Positions 52,105 through 61,588 of a stretch of 64,000 nt of DNA are shown here, piece by piece. Both the position numbers and the translations under genes were made by a program. Origin of the DNA: Bacillus sp. MRMR6. GTDB lineage: Bacteria > Bacillota > Bacilli > Bacillales > Cytobacillaceae. Under the pieces are notes generated by a model. The model was not told the DNA's origin, made no database searches, and saw nothing but the letters and a program-made list of their open reading frames with translations. Numbering within the stretch: the first letter of the stretch is position 1; each line of letters opens with the position of its first letter. Location of the stretch: NCBI RefSeq assembly GCF_001940785.1, contig NZ_MSLS01000001.1, forward strand, positions 62,001-126,000, in the 5' to 3' direction.

Positions 52105-53145
52105 ATGAATTTTGATGATTACCGTGGAGTCTGGATATTCATTGAACAAAACGGGGGTAAGATTGAAGGCGTATCATTAGAACTCCTTGGGGCAGGGAGG
52201 AAGCTTGCCGATAAATTACAAGTACCATTAGCAGGTTTTTTACTAGGAAGCGGGGTTAAGTCACTTGCGAATCAAGTAATTGCCTATGGTGCTGATGAAG
52301 TTTACTTAGTTGATCATCCAGTGTTAAAGCAATATAGAACTGAGTCGTATATGAAGGGTGTTATGCAAGTTGTCGAAAAGTATAGGCCTGAAATTATCCT
52401 TTATGGTGCAACACCAAATGGCAAAGATTTAGCTAGTGCGGTTGCAACAGATTTGGTAACGGGATTAACAGCAGATACAACGATGCTAGATGTCGATTTA
52501 GACAGTCGATTACTAGAGGCAAGTCGTCCTGCCTTTGGCGGCAACATTATGGCAACCATCCTTTGTAAAAAGCACCGTCCGCAAATGGCAACTGTTAGAC
52601 CTAAGGTTATGAAAGCTTTAGAGCCAGAAAAAAGCAGACTGGGAAGAATTATCGTAGAGGAGATCGACCTTAAGGAAGAAGATATGCGGACAAAAGTACT
52701 TCAAATTGTGAATGACGTAACAAAAAAAGTTAATCTAGCCGATGCACACGTCATTGTATGCGGTGGAAAAGGAATGGGGGATGTTCAAAACTTCCAAATC
52801 CTTTATGAGCTGGCAGACACGATTGGAGCAACTGTGGGAGGTACTCGTGATGTGGTGGAAGCAGGGTGGCTTCCGCATGAGCTTCAAATTGGTCAAACGG
52901 GTGAAACGGTAACACCAAAAATATATTTTGCTGTTGCCTTATCAGGAGCTATTCAGCATGTGGTTGGTATGAAGAACTCTGAGTTAATCATCGCCATTAA
53001 TAAGGATCCAAATGCACCGATATTTGATGTAGCTACTTATGGGATTGTTGGAGATGCAATGGAGGTTATCCCAAAATTAATCGAACAATTTAAGCAGCTG
53101 AGAAGCGAAAAGGGCGGTGAATTAAGCTATGTCGGAGAAATTTGA
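52105..53145 (+). CDS. fixB: Electron transfer flavoprotein alpha subunit FixB
   Basis: 346 aa from ATG after GGGGAGGG. EtfA: FAD-binding C-terminal domain with VGGTRDVVEAGWLPH, QIGQTG, and ALSGAIQHVVGMKNS. Takes electrons from NADH with FixA and hands them to FixC and FixX. Overlaps fixC by 17 nt. Confidence 0.93.
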   Translation: MNFDDYRGVWIFIEQNGGKIEGVSLELLGAGRKLADKLQVPLAGFLLGSGVKSLANQVIAYGADEVYLVDHPVLKQYRTESYMKGVMQVVEKYRPEIILYGATPNGKDLASAVATDLVTGLTADTTMLDVDLDSRLLEASRPAFGGNIMATILCKKHRPQMATVRPKVMKALEPEKSRLGRIIVEEIDLKEEDMRTKVLQIVNDVTKKVNLADAHVIVCGGKGMGDVQNFQILYELADTIGATVGGTRDVVEAGWLPHELQIGQTGETVTPKIYFAVALSGAIQHVVGMKNSELIIAINKDPNAPIFDVATYGIVGDAMEVIPKLIEQFKQLRSEKGGELSYVGEI

Positions 53146-54424
53146 TGTTATCGTTGTTGGGGCAGGTCCTGCAGGGACAGCTTGTGCACTTGTTTGTGCA
53201 CAAAGTGGATTAAACGTACTGCTAATCGAAAGGGGAGAATACCCTGGCAGTAAGAACGTAATGGGTGGTGTTCTATACCGTAAACAGATGGAAGAGCTGA
53301 TACCAGAGTTTTGGAAAGAAGCTCCTCTAGAGCGTCCAGTCATTGAACAGCGGTTTTGGATGATGGACCAAGAATCGGTTCTTCAATTTGGTTACAAAGG
53401 GCTAGAGTGGGCCGTAGAGCCTTATAATAACTTTACTGTATTAAGAGCACAGTTTGATCAATGGTTTGCAAAGAAGGCGGTCGAAGCTGGAGCACTGCTG
53501 ATTAATGAGACGGTTGTAACAGAATGCCTCGTTGAAAATGGTAAGGTTGTAGGTGTTCGAACGGATCGGCCTAATGGTGAAGTATATGCTGATGTTGTTG
53601 TTCTTGCAGACGGTGTTAATTCCCTATTGTCAAAACAATTAGGCTTTCACAAGGAATTTCGTCCTGATGAAGTCGCACTTACCGTTATGGAAGTTATTAA
53701 TCTGCCAAAAGAAAAAATTAATGACCGTTTTAATTTGGAGGATAATCAAGGCTGTACAATTGAGATTTTTGGAGATTCCACTAAAGGTAACCTCGGTACA
53801 GCGTTCCTATATACGAATAAAGATAGTTTAAATATTGGAGTAGGCACCACGCTTTCAAGCATGATTAAGGCCAAGCTGAAGCCATATGAACTACTTGACT
53901 ATTTAAAGACACATCCTATGGTAAAACCGTTGATATCTGGTGGTGAATCCGCTGAATATCTTGCACATCTTATCCCAGAGGGCGGTTATCGTTCTGTTCC
54001 GAAAGTGGCAGGTAATGGGGTAGTAGTTGTAGGGGATGCAGCACAGCTTGTTAATGCCATCCATCGTGAAGGCTCGAACATGGCGATGTCATCAGGAAAG
54101 ATGGCTGCAGAAGCTGTAATAAAGGCCAAGAACCGCAATGACTTTAGTGAGTCTAGTTTGAATAGTTACCGAGAGGCATTATATGGAAGCTTTATTATGA
54201 AAGATTTAGAGAAATATAAGGACGCTGCTCATACGTTTGAGAAATATCCACAGTACTTTAAAGAGTACGTACCAATGATGAATAAAGCCGCAAGCAAATT
54301 CTTTACTGTAGACGGGACACCAAAGCGTGATAAGCAAAAGGAAATTATGAAGAGTGTTACAGCTGAAAGAGGAACGTTCAAAGTATTGCAAGATATTTAT
54401 CGTGCTTGGAAGGCGGTGAAATAA
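53129..54424 (+). CDS. fixC: FAD-dependent oxidoreductase FixC
   Basis: 431 aa, homologous to ETF:quinone oxidoreductase. Nucleotide motif IVVGAGPAGTACALVCAQ (about 6-23), VLLIERGEYPGSKN, and FAD motif VVVGDAAQLVNAIHREGSN near residue 294. Passes the high-potential electron to quinone. Starts within fixB and ends in a TAATG overlap with fixX. Confidence 0.93.
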   Translation: MSEKFDVIVVGAGPAGTACALVCAQSGLNVLLIERGEYPGSKNVMGGVLYRKQMEELIPEFWKEAPLERPVIEQRFWMMDQESVLQFGYKGLEWAVEPYNNFTVLRAQFDQWFAKKAVEAGALLINETVVTECLVENGKVVGVRTDRPNGEVYADVVVLADGVNSLLSKQLGFHKEFRPDEVALTVMEVINLPKEKINDRFNLEDNQGCTIEIFGDSTKGNLGTAFLYTNKDSLNIGVGTTLSSMIKAKLKPYELLDYLKTHPMVKPLISGGESAEYLAHLIPEGGYRSVPKVAGNGVVVVGDAAQLVNAIHREGSNMAMSSGKMAAEAVIKAKNRNDFSESSLNSYREALYGSFIMKDLEKYKDAAHTFEKYPQYFKEYVPMMNKAASKFFTVDGTPKRDKQKEIMKSVTAERGTFKVLQDIYRAWKAVK

Positions 54425-54708
54425 TGTCAACTAAGAATATCGAAGAAAAACAGTATCTTCTTCGTTTTAAAGCCGATACAAAGTCACATTTAACCGTAAT
54501 GGACGATGATATTTGTGCAACAAAATGCCCTGATAAAATTTGTACCATTTTCTGTCCTGCTGAAGTGTACAAATGGGAAGGATTACGGATGCAAGTTGGA
54601 TATGAGGGTTGCCACGAATGTGGAAGCTGCCGAATCGGCTGTCCGTACCAAAATATTAAATGGGAATACCCAAAAGGCGGACACGGAATCGTATTCCGTC
54701 TAGCGTAA
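54424..54708 (+). CDS. fixX: Ferredoxin-like protein FixX
   Basis: 94 aa from ATG in the TAATG overlap with fixC; an earlier TTG within fixC is rejected. Iron-sulfur motif CHECGSCRIGCP with NIKWEYPKGGHG after it, and upstream cysteines KCPDKICTIFCP. The usual FixX of about 95 aa, binding [4Fe-4S] and pairing with FixC. Last gene of the operon. Confidence 0.93.
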   Translation: MSTKNIEEKQYLLRFKADTKSHLTVMDDDICATKCPDKICTIFCPAEVYKWEGLRMQVGYEGCHECGSCRIGCPYQNIKWEYPKGGHGIVFRLA

Positions 54709-54728
54709 CAACAAATTAAAAGCAACAA

Positions 54729-54762
54729 AAAATAAACCAGTTCTCACTGGTTTATTTTTTGT
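54729..54762 (+). terminator. Terminator of fixABCX
   Basis: AAATAAACCAG with its complement, 6-nt loop, TTTTTT. Confidence 0.9.
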
Positions 54763-54855
54763 GGAATTTATGTGTAGGTCCTGAATTCACTGTATGTAGG
54801 TTTATTCACAAATGGAGGTAAAAAGAAGGTGAAGCAGAGGGATAGGTTTTGTGGT

Positions 54856-55191
54856 TTAGCTTATTTTTTCTTGTAGGTTTAAGGAGAAGAGTTGATCTAA
54901 TTTGCTAGATTTGACAATCGAACTGGCTAGATTATTTGCATCTGCCATACATTCCATTCTAGGTGAACAGTAATATGGTTTTTTCCAGTTGAAGTCACCT
55001 TCACAATCAGCAGGATAAATACTCACTTTCCAGTTGTAGTAAATCTTTGCCTGTGGAAGTTGTTCGCCTTCAACTGCGATCAGCCAATGAGTCCAATTGC
55101 TGTCATTCATCTCTTCTAGCACAAGTTGATCATTTAAACCAATTGGGATTAATGCTTTTTGATAAAAATCATGATAATTTGGAGTTTTCAT
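54856..55191 (-). CDS. Hypothetical protein
   Basis: 111 aa, soluble, with no signal or membrane helix. Contains YYNWKVSIYPADCEGDFNWKKPYY and three cysteines but no known motif. GGAGGG precedes ATG at about 9 nt, and codon use looks genuine. Family not recognised. Single gene between fixX and the hemerythrin gene. Confidence 0.65.
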   Translation of the reverse strand: MKTPNYHDFYQKALIPIGLNDQLVLEEMNDSNWTHWLIAVEGEQLPQAKIYYNWKVSIYPADCEGDFNWKKPYYCSPRMECMADANNLASSIVKSSKLDQLFSLNLQEKIS

Positions 55192-55329
55192 ATATTCTTA
55201 GCCCTCCTTTTATTTTATCTATCTATATTATATTAAAGTTTATAACTTTTTTTGAGTTAAAATGTTAAAATTTTTCGAAAACTGAATTCTTTTGTTAATA
55301 ACAGTAAAAATAGGGGTTTTTTAATTAAA

Positions 55330-55370
55330 TGTGACCCGAGTCACAACATTAAACATTCAAGCCTTATATA
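55330..55370 (+). promoter_or_regulatory. FNR-dependent promoter of the hemerythrin gene
   Basis: TGTGA-CCCGAG-TCACA (55330-55345) is a perfect FNR/CRP-type palindrome (B. subtilis Fnr box TGTGA-N6-TCACA). A -10-like TATATA is at 55365-55370, which places the box at about -40 from the start site, the position for class II activation. Confidence 0.75.
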
Positions 55371-55405
55371 CTTAACACATAAATAATAATTAAGAGGTGT
55401 ATGAG

Positions 55406-55927
55406 ATGAGTGGCTGCATGAGTGCTTTTGGTGGTGTGCCTCAAGCTGAACTAAGCAAGGGACTTAAACAATTAAAGGAAGAACATCCAGCTTTATTGGC
55501 ACAATTAGAGGGACTTTACAATTTAACCCTGCAAATCGAACAAGGTTTTGAAGTCGAAACGAACTTTGCAGATTTAATCATTAAGGTAGCAGAGTTTAAA
55601 GCAGAGCTTGAACCACATTCAGAAAGAGAAGAAGGTATACTTTTTCCAATGATGGGTGTCTATCTTGGTACAACATCAGGTCCAATTGCAGTGATGGAAT
55701 ATGAACACGACCAAGCGAAAGGACATATCGGTGAATTTCTTGGAAAATCTGGTGACGGTCTAACTATTGAAAATATGAAAAGCCTGGCAGAATTAGTAAA
55801 AAATGCATACTTTATCTTAACTGAGCACTTCTCAAAGGAAGAAAATGTTTTATTTCCAATGGCAGAAAGAATGCTTTCAGATGAAGAAAAAGAAGAACTT
55901 TATCGTAAAATAAAAGAAATAAAATAA
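55406..55927 (+). CDS. Hemerythrin HHE-domain protein
   Basis: 173 aa from the ATG after GAGGTG (6 nt). Two helical pairs with His/Glu ligands: EEHPALLAQLEG, EPHSEREEGILFP, EYEHDQAKGHI and TEHFSKEENVLFP, typical of hemerythrin/HHE-like di-iron domains. Likely binds O2 or NO, or repairs iron-sulfur proteins; role unknown. An FNR box upstream suggests induction at low oxygen. Ends in a terminator. Confidence 0.88.
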   Translation: MSGCMSAFGGVPQAELSKGLKQLKEEHPALLAQLEGLYNLTLQIEQGFEVETNFADLIIKVAEFKAELEPHSEREEGILFPMMGVYLGTTSGPIAVMEYEHDQAKGHIGEFLGKSGDGLTIENMKSLAELVKNAYFILTEHFSKEENVLFPMAERMLSDEEKEELYRKIKEIK

Positions 55928-55956
55928 AGGATGGGCGCTGCCCATCCTTATTATTA
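55927..55956. terminator. Terminator of the hemerythrin gene
   Basis: AAGGATGGGC and its complement, 3-nt loop, then ATTATTAG. It faces the convergent MFS gene. Confidence 0.8.
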
Positions 55957-57186
55957 GATTTGATTCCACTCTTGTACCTTTTGGTCACTAGGTAGAAGAA
56001 AAGCAATTAGACCTAGTAATGGTAATACACCAATCGCAGAAACCATCGTTGTTAACCCAATTAGGTCTGCTAAATACCCAAGTCCAACTGAACCAATAGC
56101 TCCCATACCGAATGCAAGCCCAACTGTTAAGCCTGACATCGTTCCAATTTTCCCCGGAACTAATTCTTGAGCATACACCACAGTCACAGAAAAGCTAGTC
56201 ATTAAGATAAAGCCTGTTAGTGATAAAAAGATAAAGGCAATAACAGGAGGAACAAAAGGGATGAGCAGCGAAAAAGGAATAGTCGCAAGCATAGAAACCG
56301 AAATGACGGTTTTCTTGCCAAAACGGTCGGCCAGCGGGCCACCAAAAAAAGTTCCAAATGCACCTGCAACTAAGAAAGCAAATAAGAAAAGCTGTGATTC
56401 CTTGATAGAAAATGAATATTCCGTAATAGCAAAGAACGCATAGAAGTTAGTCATACCGGAAATATACCAAGATCTTGCAAAGATAAGCACTAAAATTAAC
56501 CCCAAAGCCCGTTTTACACCTTTAGAAAGGCCAAATTCTTTGCCATTAACGGTTTTCTTTTTCTCAGTCCTTACCATAACAGCTAATCTTTGATTATACC
56601 AATTTGCTATATAAATTAATAATACTACTGCAAGTGCTGCAGCGATTGTAAATAAGGAAGCACCTCTTTGCCCAAGTGGAACGAGAATGAGAGCTGTAAT
56701 AAGCGGTGCAAGTGCCTGACCCGTGTTCCCGCCAACTTGATAGATGGATTGTGCTAATCCCCGCCGCCTTCCAGCGGCCATATAAGCTACTCTGGACCCT
56801 TCAGGATGGAATACAGCTGACCCTAAACCGATAAACAGTACTGAGATGACAATCCAGCTGAAACTTGGTGCATAAGCCAATCCCAGGACTCCCCCAAGTG
56901 TAAAGCTGAGGCCGATTGGCAAGGCATAGGGCATTGGTTTTTTATCTGTTATCACTCCCACTATCGGCTGCATAACAGAAGAAACCATATTTAACGAAAA
57001 GGCAATAATGCCTAGTTGAGTAAAACTAAGCCCCATTGATTTTTCAAGAATTGGAAACATCGCAGGAACAACAGACTGTATCGCATCATTGAGTAAATGG
57101 CAAATCCCAATGATATATAGAATATTGAACATAGTGGACTCAGATGCTTTTGGTGCTTTTACTGGCATGGCAGCCTGTTGAGACAT
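55954..57186 (-). CDS. MFS transporter, fosmidomycin-resistance (Fsr) type
   Basis: 410 aa from the ATG after AAGGTGATG; upstream ATG/GTG codons crowd that site. Twelve transmembrane helices. Motif DKKPMPYALPIG in loop 2-3, FHPEGSRVAYMA and GGNTGQALAPLI match the Fsr family. Likely drug efflux. Divergent from a MarR gene that may control it. Confidence 0.87.
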   Translation of the reverse strand: MSQQAAMPVKAPKASESTMFNILYIIGICHLLNDAIQSVVPAMFPILEKSMGLSFTQLGIIAFSLNMVSSVMQPIVGVITDKKPMPYALPIGLSFTLGGVLGLAYAPSFSWIVISVLFIGLGSAVFHPEGSRVAYMAAGRRRGLAQSIYQVGGNTGQALAPLITALILVPLGQRGASLFTIAAALAVVLLIYIANWYNQRLAVMVRTEKKKTVNGKEFGLSKGVKRALGLILVLIFARSWYISGMTNFYAFFAITEYSFSIKESQLFLFAFLVAGAFGTFFGGPLADRFGKKTVISVSMLATIPFSLLIPFVPPVIAFIFLSLTGFILMTSFSVTVVYAQELVPGKIGTMSGLTVGLAFGMGAIGSVGLGYLADLIGLTTMVSAIGVLPLLGLIAFLLPSDQKVQEWNQI

Positions 57187-57393
57187 GGGGATCATCACCT
57201 TTTAAATAGTTAGTATCAAACTTTTAATATATTTATCTTACAAAAATTCAAACTAAATGAGAAATATTTCTTTCTAATTTCGAAATATTATTTATAAACA
57301 GTACTATTAAGGGGCCATTTGACACTATCAGAAAAGTTTTTTATAATAATCTTGAAGTCGAGATATTTTAAAAATCAAAAAGGATGCGTTTTT

Positions 57394-57834
57394 ATGGAAA
57401 ATGGTTCTATATCTCAATCACTAAAACTGTTCATAGTTCTTTCAAGGGCGTATAAGGCCATAAATGAGCATGTAAATAAAGTAATTCAAGCGAGTGGATT
57501 AAATCCTACAGAGTTTGCCGTTTTAGAATTGTTGTATCATAAAGGTGATCAGCCCATGCAGCAAATCGGAGGAAAAATCCTGCTTGCCTCGGGAAGCATT
57601 ACCTATGTTGTAGATAAGCTAGAACAAAAAGGGATGTTGAAAAGGATAGCCTGTCCAAAAGACAGAAGAGTAACCTACGCACAAATTACTGATGAAGGTA
57701 AAAATTTCATTCAAGAGATTTTTCCTGACCATGCCCAAGAAATTCATAAATTAATGTCAAGCCTAACCGATACGGAAAAACAGGAAGCCATTGATTTATT
57801 AAAAAAATTAGGCTTGCCTGCGGGTAAATTTTAA
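57394..57834 (+). CDS. MarR-family transcriptional regulator
   Basis: 146 aa from ATG after AAAGGATG; a 25-codon upstream extension is rejected. Winged helix with LNPTEFAVLELLYHKGDQPMQ, GSITYVVDKLEQKGMLKR, and KDRRVTYAQITDEGK. Possible controller of the divergent MFS gene. MhqR-like in this respect, but the ligand is unknown. Confidence 0.88.
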   Translation: MENGSISQSLKLFIVLSRAYKAINEHVNKVIQASGLNPTEFAVLELLYHKGDQPMQQIGGKILLASGSITYVVDKLEQKGMLKRIACPKDRRVTYAQITDEGKNFIQEIFPDHAQEIHKLMSSLTDTEKQEAIDLLKKLGLPAGKF

Positions 57835-57856
57835 TACGGCTAATGCCGTATTTTTT
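57833..57856 (+). terminator. Terminator of the MarR gene
   Basis: AATACGGC and GCCGTATT around TAAT, then TTTTT. Confidence 0.85.
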
Positions 57857-57929
57857 TATTTTAAAGGAATATTATGACAGAATGTCGAATTAAATTTAGT
57901 TGAGAAAAAAATAGTTAGGGGATGTTTTA

Positions 57930-59624
57930 ATGAGCTTTGAAAATTATACATATGTCCGGCCTAATTTAGCCGAAGTAACTGCTAATTTCGACGTGGTTCT
58001 TGATCGGTTCAAACATGCAGCTTCTCTTGAAGAACAAAATATTGCCATGAATGAAATCAATGAGATTAGGAATAGCCTAGGCACCATGTTTAATCTTTGT
58101 TATATCCGACACTCAGTTGATACAAATGATGAGTTTTACAAAGCTGAACAGGATTACATGGATGAGATTCAACCGGAAGTGGAGGGATTGGTGACGAAAT
58201 ACTACCAAGCCCTTGTGGAGTCTAAATTCCGCACTGAACTGGAAGCAAAGTGGGGTACTCAGTTATTTGCACTTGCAGAAGGTCAATTAAAGACTTTTAT
58301 ACCAGAAATTGTTCCATTGCTTCAAAAAGAAAATAAGTTATCAACCGAATATACAAAACTCCTTGCATCCGCGAAAATTGATTTTGAAGGTGAAGAAAGG
58401 ACGCTTGCACAACTAGATCCTTTTACTGAATCAATTGATAGAGATATGAGAAAGCGGGCAAATGAAGCAAAGTTTGGTTTTTTTGCAGCAAATGAAGCAG
58501 AACTTGATCGAATCTATGATGAACTCGTGAAAGTAAGAACCGAGATTGCTAAAACACTGGGCTACAAGAACTTTGTTGAACTAGGATATTACCGAATGAT
58601 GAGAACAGATTACAATGCTGAAATGGTTGCGAACTTTAGAATGCAGGTTAAGGACTATATAGTCCCGCTCGCTACTAAATTAAAGGCTCGCCAGCAGGAG
58701 CGTATAGGTGTAAATCGACTAAAATACTATGACGAAGCCTTTAAGTATCAGACTGGCAATGCTAATCCTAAGGGCAGTCCGGAATGGATTATTGAAAATG
58801 GACAAGAAATGTATGAAGAGCTTTCGAAAGAAACGGGTGAGTTTTTCAAGTTTATGCAAGAAAACAACTTGATGGACCTTGTTGCTAAAAAAGGTAAGGC
58901 TGGCGGAGGATACTGTACATACATTGAGGATTATAAAGCACCATTTATCTTTTCGAATTTCAATGGTACTTCTGGGGATATTGATGTTTTAACACATGAA
59001 GCTGGGCATGCTTTTCAGGTATATTCCAGCAGGCATTTTGAAATCCCAGAATACTACTGGCCAACATTCGAGGCAGCAGAAATTCATTCAATGAGTATGG
59101 AATTTTTTACATGGCCATGGATGGAGTTATTCTTCAAGGAAGATACAGATAAATATAAGTTCTCTCACTTGAGTGATGCATTATTATTCCTTCCATATGG
59201 AGTTTCTGTTGATGAGTTCCAGCATTGGGTATATGAAAACCCTGAGGCTACACCGGAGGAACGTAAGCAGCAATGGCATGCCATCGAACAGAAGTATCTG
59301 CCGCATAAGGACTATGATGGGCTGACATATCTAGAAAACGGAGGCTTCTGGCAGCGTCAGGGTCATATTTATAATTCACCTTTCTATTATATTGACTATA
59401 CGCTTGCTCAAATTTGTGCTTTCCAATTCTGGAAACGCTCAAGAGAGAATCAAGAAGAAGCTTGGGCTGATTATGTAAAGCTTTGTAACCTTGGTGGAAG
59501 TATGTCATTTACAAATCTTGTGAAAGAAGCTAATTTAATTTCTCCATTTGAAAATGGTTGTGTTGAATCTGTAGTGGGTGAAATTGAGACGTGGTTAAAT
59601 TCAGTAGAAGATCAGAAACTATAA
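57930..59624 (+). CDS. M3-family oligoendopeptidase
   Basis: 564 aa. Gluzincin of the M3/PepF family, with the zinc motif HEAGH at residues 356-360 (in VLTHEAGHAF), Glu further on (FEAAEIHSMSME) and the M3 framework. No signal peptide, so intracellular; cleaves short peptides. AGGGGATG precedes ATG. Single gene with a terminator. Confidence 0.92.
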   Translation: MSFENYTYVRPNLAEVTANFDVVLDRFKHAASLEEQNIAMNEINEIRNSLGTMFNLCYIRHSVDTNDEFYKAEQDYMDEIQPEVEGLVTKYYQALVESKFRTELEAKWGTQLFALAEGQLKTFIPEIVPLLQKENKLSTEYTKLLASAKIDFEGEERTLAQLDPFTESIDRDMRKRANEAKFGFFAANEAELDRIYDELVKVRTEIAKTLGYKNFVELGYYRMMRTDYNAEMVANFRMQVKDYIVPLATKLKARQQERIGVNRLKYYDEAFKYQTGNANPKGSPEWIIENGQEMYEELSKETGEFFKFMQENNLMDLVAKKGKAGGGYCTYIEDYKAPFIFSNFNGTSGDIDVLTHEAGHAFQVYSSRHFEIPEYYWPTFEAAEIHSMSMEFFTWPWMELFFKEDTDKYKFSHLSDALLFLPYGVSVDEFQHWVYENPEATPEERKQQWHAIEQKYLPHKDYDGLTYLENGGFWQRQGHIYNSPFYYIDYTLAQICAFQFWKRSRENQEEAWADYVKLCNLGGSMSFTNLVKEANLISPFENGCVESVVGEIETWLNSVEDQKL

Positions 59625-59625
59625 A

Positions 59626-59660
59626 AAGAAGCGAAGCCTACGGGCTTCGCTTCTTTCAAT
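59626..59660 (+). terminator. Terminator of the M3 peptidase gene
   Basis: A 14-bp perfect stem AAAGAAGCGAAGCC with a 4-nt loop. Confidence 0.88.
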
Positions 59661-59750
59661 TTTATCTTTCTCTTCTAAAAAACAATCTATAAAAAAAGCT
59701 CGTCTTTGTTTGTCCCTAAGGTCATATAGTAGTGATAAGGGGGAGATGAT

Positions 59751-60794
59751 GTGAGGAAGAATTGGGCAGCAGCTTTTCAAATCGCCGCAGTCTATGTTGG
59801 TACAGTAGTAGGAGCGGGATTTGCAACAGGGAGAGAAATCGTAGAGTTCTTTTCTCGATTCGGTTTCTTTGGATTTATTAGTATTCTAATGAGCGGTTAC
59901 CTCCTTATCATGCTAGGATCCAAGTTAATGAGAATCGCCGCTCAGATTAATGCGGTATCATACCAAGAACTCAATGTTCACTTGTTTGGGAAAATTGCAG
60001 GCAAGGGAATTAATATAATTATGCTTATTATGTTACTGGGGGTTAGTGCGGTAATGCTCGCGGGAGCTGGTGCCGTTTTTGAGGAGCAGTTAGGGCTATC
60101 CAAAAGCTTAGGTGTTTTTTTAACTATATTTTTATCCTTTATTGTCATGCTAGTCGGGACTAAGGGAATATTTGCGGTAAACAGTTTCGTAGTCCCAATC
60201 ATGATCTGTTTTAGTTTGATGTTGATGACCATATCGATTAGACAAACAGATTTCTTGGATAAATTATTATATATCCCATATGCAGTCGATGGATGGAAAA
60301 GTGTGTTAGCCCCATTTTCTTATTCGGCACTAAATTTAGCCTTAGCCCAAGCCGTTCTAGTACCGATAGCAAATGAAATCAAAGATGATTGGACAATTAA
60401 ATGGGGCGGAATATTGGGTGGTGCTGCATTGACTGTTATTTTATTGTCGAGTCATTTTACGCTGATCATGCTTCCAAATTTGGAAGTATATGAGATTCCG
60501 ATGGCCATTATCATGAAGCAAATTGCTCCATTTTTTTACTGGATTTTTGTACTGGTTATTTATGGTGAAATTTTCACTTCAGTTATCGGAAATGTTTTTG
60601 GTCTTGATAGACAGGTAAAACAGTATATTGCTGTTCCTACTTTCGTATCTATTTCAGTCATTTTTTTAATTTCCTATGTAATTAGTCTGGTTGATTACAG
60701 TATGCTGTTATCAAATTTATACCCACTATTTGGATACATCAGCCTGACTTTCTTCGTGTTGCTATGGCTGAAACCTTTTAAAGCTAATAAGTGA
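59751..60794 (+). CDS. ykvI: YkvI-like membrane transporter-fold protein
   Basis: 347 aa from GTG after AAGGGGGAG. About ten transmembrane helices. The N-terminal motif YVGTVVGAGFATGREIVEFF is characteristic of the YkvI family, whose fold resembles APC/LeuT transporters; the substrate is unknown. Length equals that of B. subtilis YkvI, and ykvI occurs near spo0E there too. Confidence 0.88.
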   Translation: MRKNWAAAFQIAAVYVGTVVGAGFATGREIVEFFSRFGFFGFISILMSGYLLIMLGSKLMRIAAQINAVSYQELNVHLFGKIAGKGINIIMLIMLLGVSAVMLAGAGAVFEEQLGLSKSLGVFLTIFLSFIVMLVGTKGIFAVNSFVVPIMICFSLMLMTISIRQTDFLDKLLYIPYAVDGWKSVLAPFSYSALNLALAQAVLVPIANEIKDDWTIKWGGILGGAALTVILLSSHFTLIMLPNLEVYEIPMAIIMKQIAPFFYWIFVLVIYGEIFTSVIGNVFGLDRQVKQYIAVPTFVSISVIFLISYVISLVDYSMLLSNLYPLFGYISLTFFVLLWLKPFKANK

Positions 60795-60801
60795 ACAAAG
60801 T

Positions 60802-60842
60802 AAAATAAGCATCTGTTCGCAAGGGGAACAGATGCTTATTTT
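60802..60842. terminator. Bidirectional terminator, ykvI and CPBP gene
   Basis: A 17-bp perfect stem around GCAAGGG, with A and T runs. The CPBP gene's stop codon is in the right arm. Confidence 0.9.
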
Positions 60843-61450
60843 AATGGAAATAGGATGAACATGAAGAGATCAAACACAATATGAGAGACAATGATTAATG
60901 GCATGCTTTTTTTCCATATATAAAGTGTTCCCCAAATAAGACCTGAAACAAAAGCGGCGAGCACAAGGAAAAATGCTCCAGAGTAAATGTGGACTAACGA
61001 ATATAACAAGGCGCCTCCTAAAATACTTCCGAAAACCCCGAAATATCTTAGTAATCGCTTCTGTACAAATCCACGCCAAAAGAGTTCCTCACCTGGAGCA
61101 GCAATTAAAATTAAAGCAAGGTATTCCCAAAATACAGATGGGCCAAACCAACGATAAAGTCTTTTAACACTTTGATCAATAGGAGGATATACCGTTTCAA
61201 TTAGCTGGTACCCAAGCCAAAAGAGAAAATATAACAGCACACCAGATATAATACCAATGGAGAGATATTTTATAAAGGATGCTTCGTCATCAACTGCTTC
61301 TTGAAACATCGCAAATGTAATTAAAAAAAGCATTGTACCGGAAAAGATATACCAGAAAATGGATCTATCATCAAAAGTGAAATACATCAGGCAATGAGCA
61401 ATTAATAAACCGACGAGCAATCGTAAGTCTAAGAATAGATTTTTTGACAT
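60836..61450 (-). CDS. CPBP-family intramembrane glutamic metalloprotease
   Basis: 204 aa with about six transmembrane helices. Motifs PGEELFWRGF (EExxxR), LYSLVHIYSGAFF (His) and IIVSHIVFDLF define the CAAX/CPBP (Abi) family. Cleaves membrane-embedded substrates; the target is unknown. AGGAG precedes ATG. Confidence 0.87.
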   Translation of the reverse strand: MSKNLFLDLRLLVGLLIAHCLMYFTFDDRSIFWYIFSGTMLFLITFAMFQEAVDDEASFIKYLSIGIISGVLLYFLFWLGYQLIETVYPPIDQSVKRLYRWFGPSVFWEYLALILIAAPGEELFWRGFVQKRLLRYFGVFGSILGGALLYSLVHIYSGAFFLVLAAFVSGLIWGTLYIWKKSMPLIIVSHIVFDLFMFILFPLK

Positions 61451-61588
61451 TTAAAACTCCTTTCATATGATAGAATTTATTTTAGCAGAAAAGATTCTAT
61501 AAAAGGAAATGATTACAATGGTGACATTGTAAATAAGAATATAAAAAAGTGAAATCATATTAAAGTATAGAAAGGAGGCGTAACAGTA

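Noticed and set aside
54206..54728. Reverse open frames opposite fixC and fixX
   Set aside because: Antisense to genes with clear FAD and iron-sulfur motifs in an operon; no ribosome binding sites.
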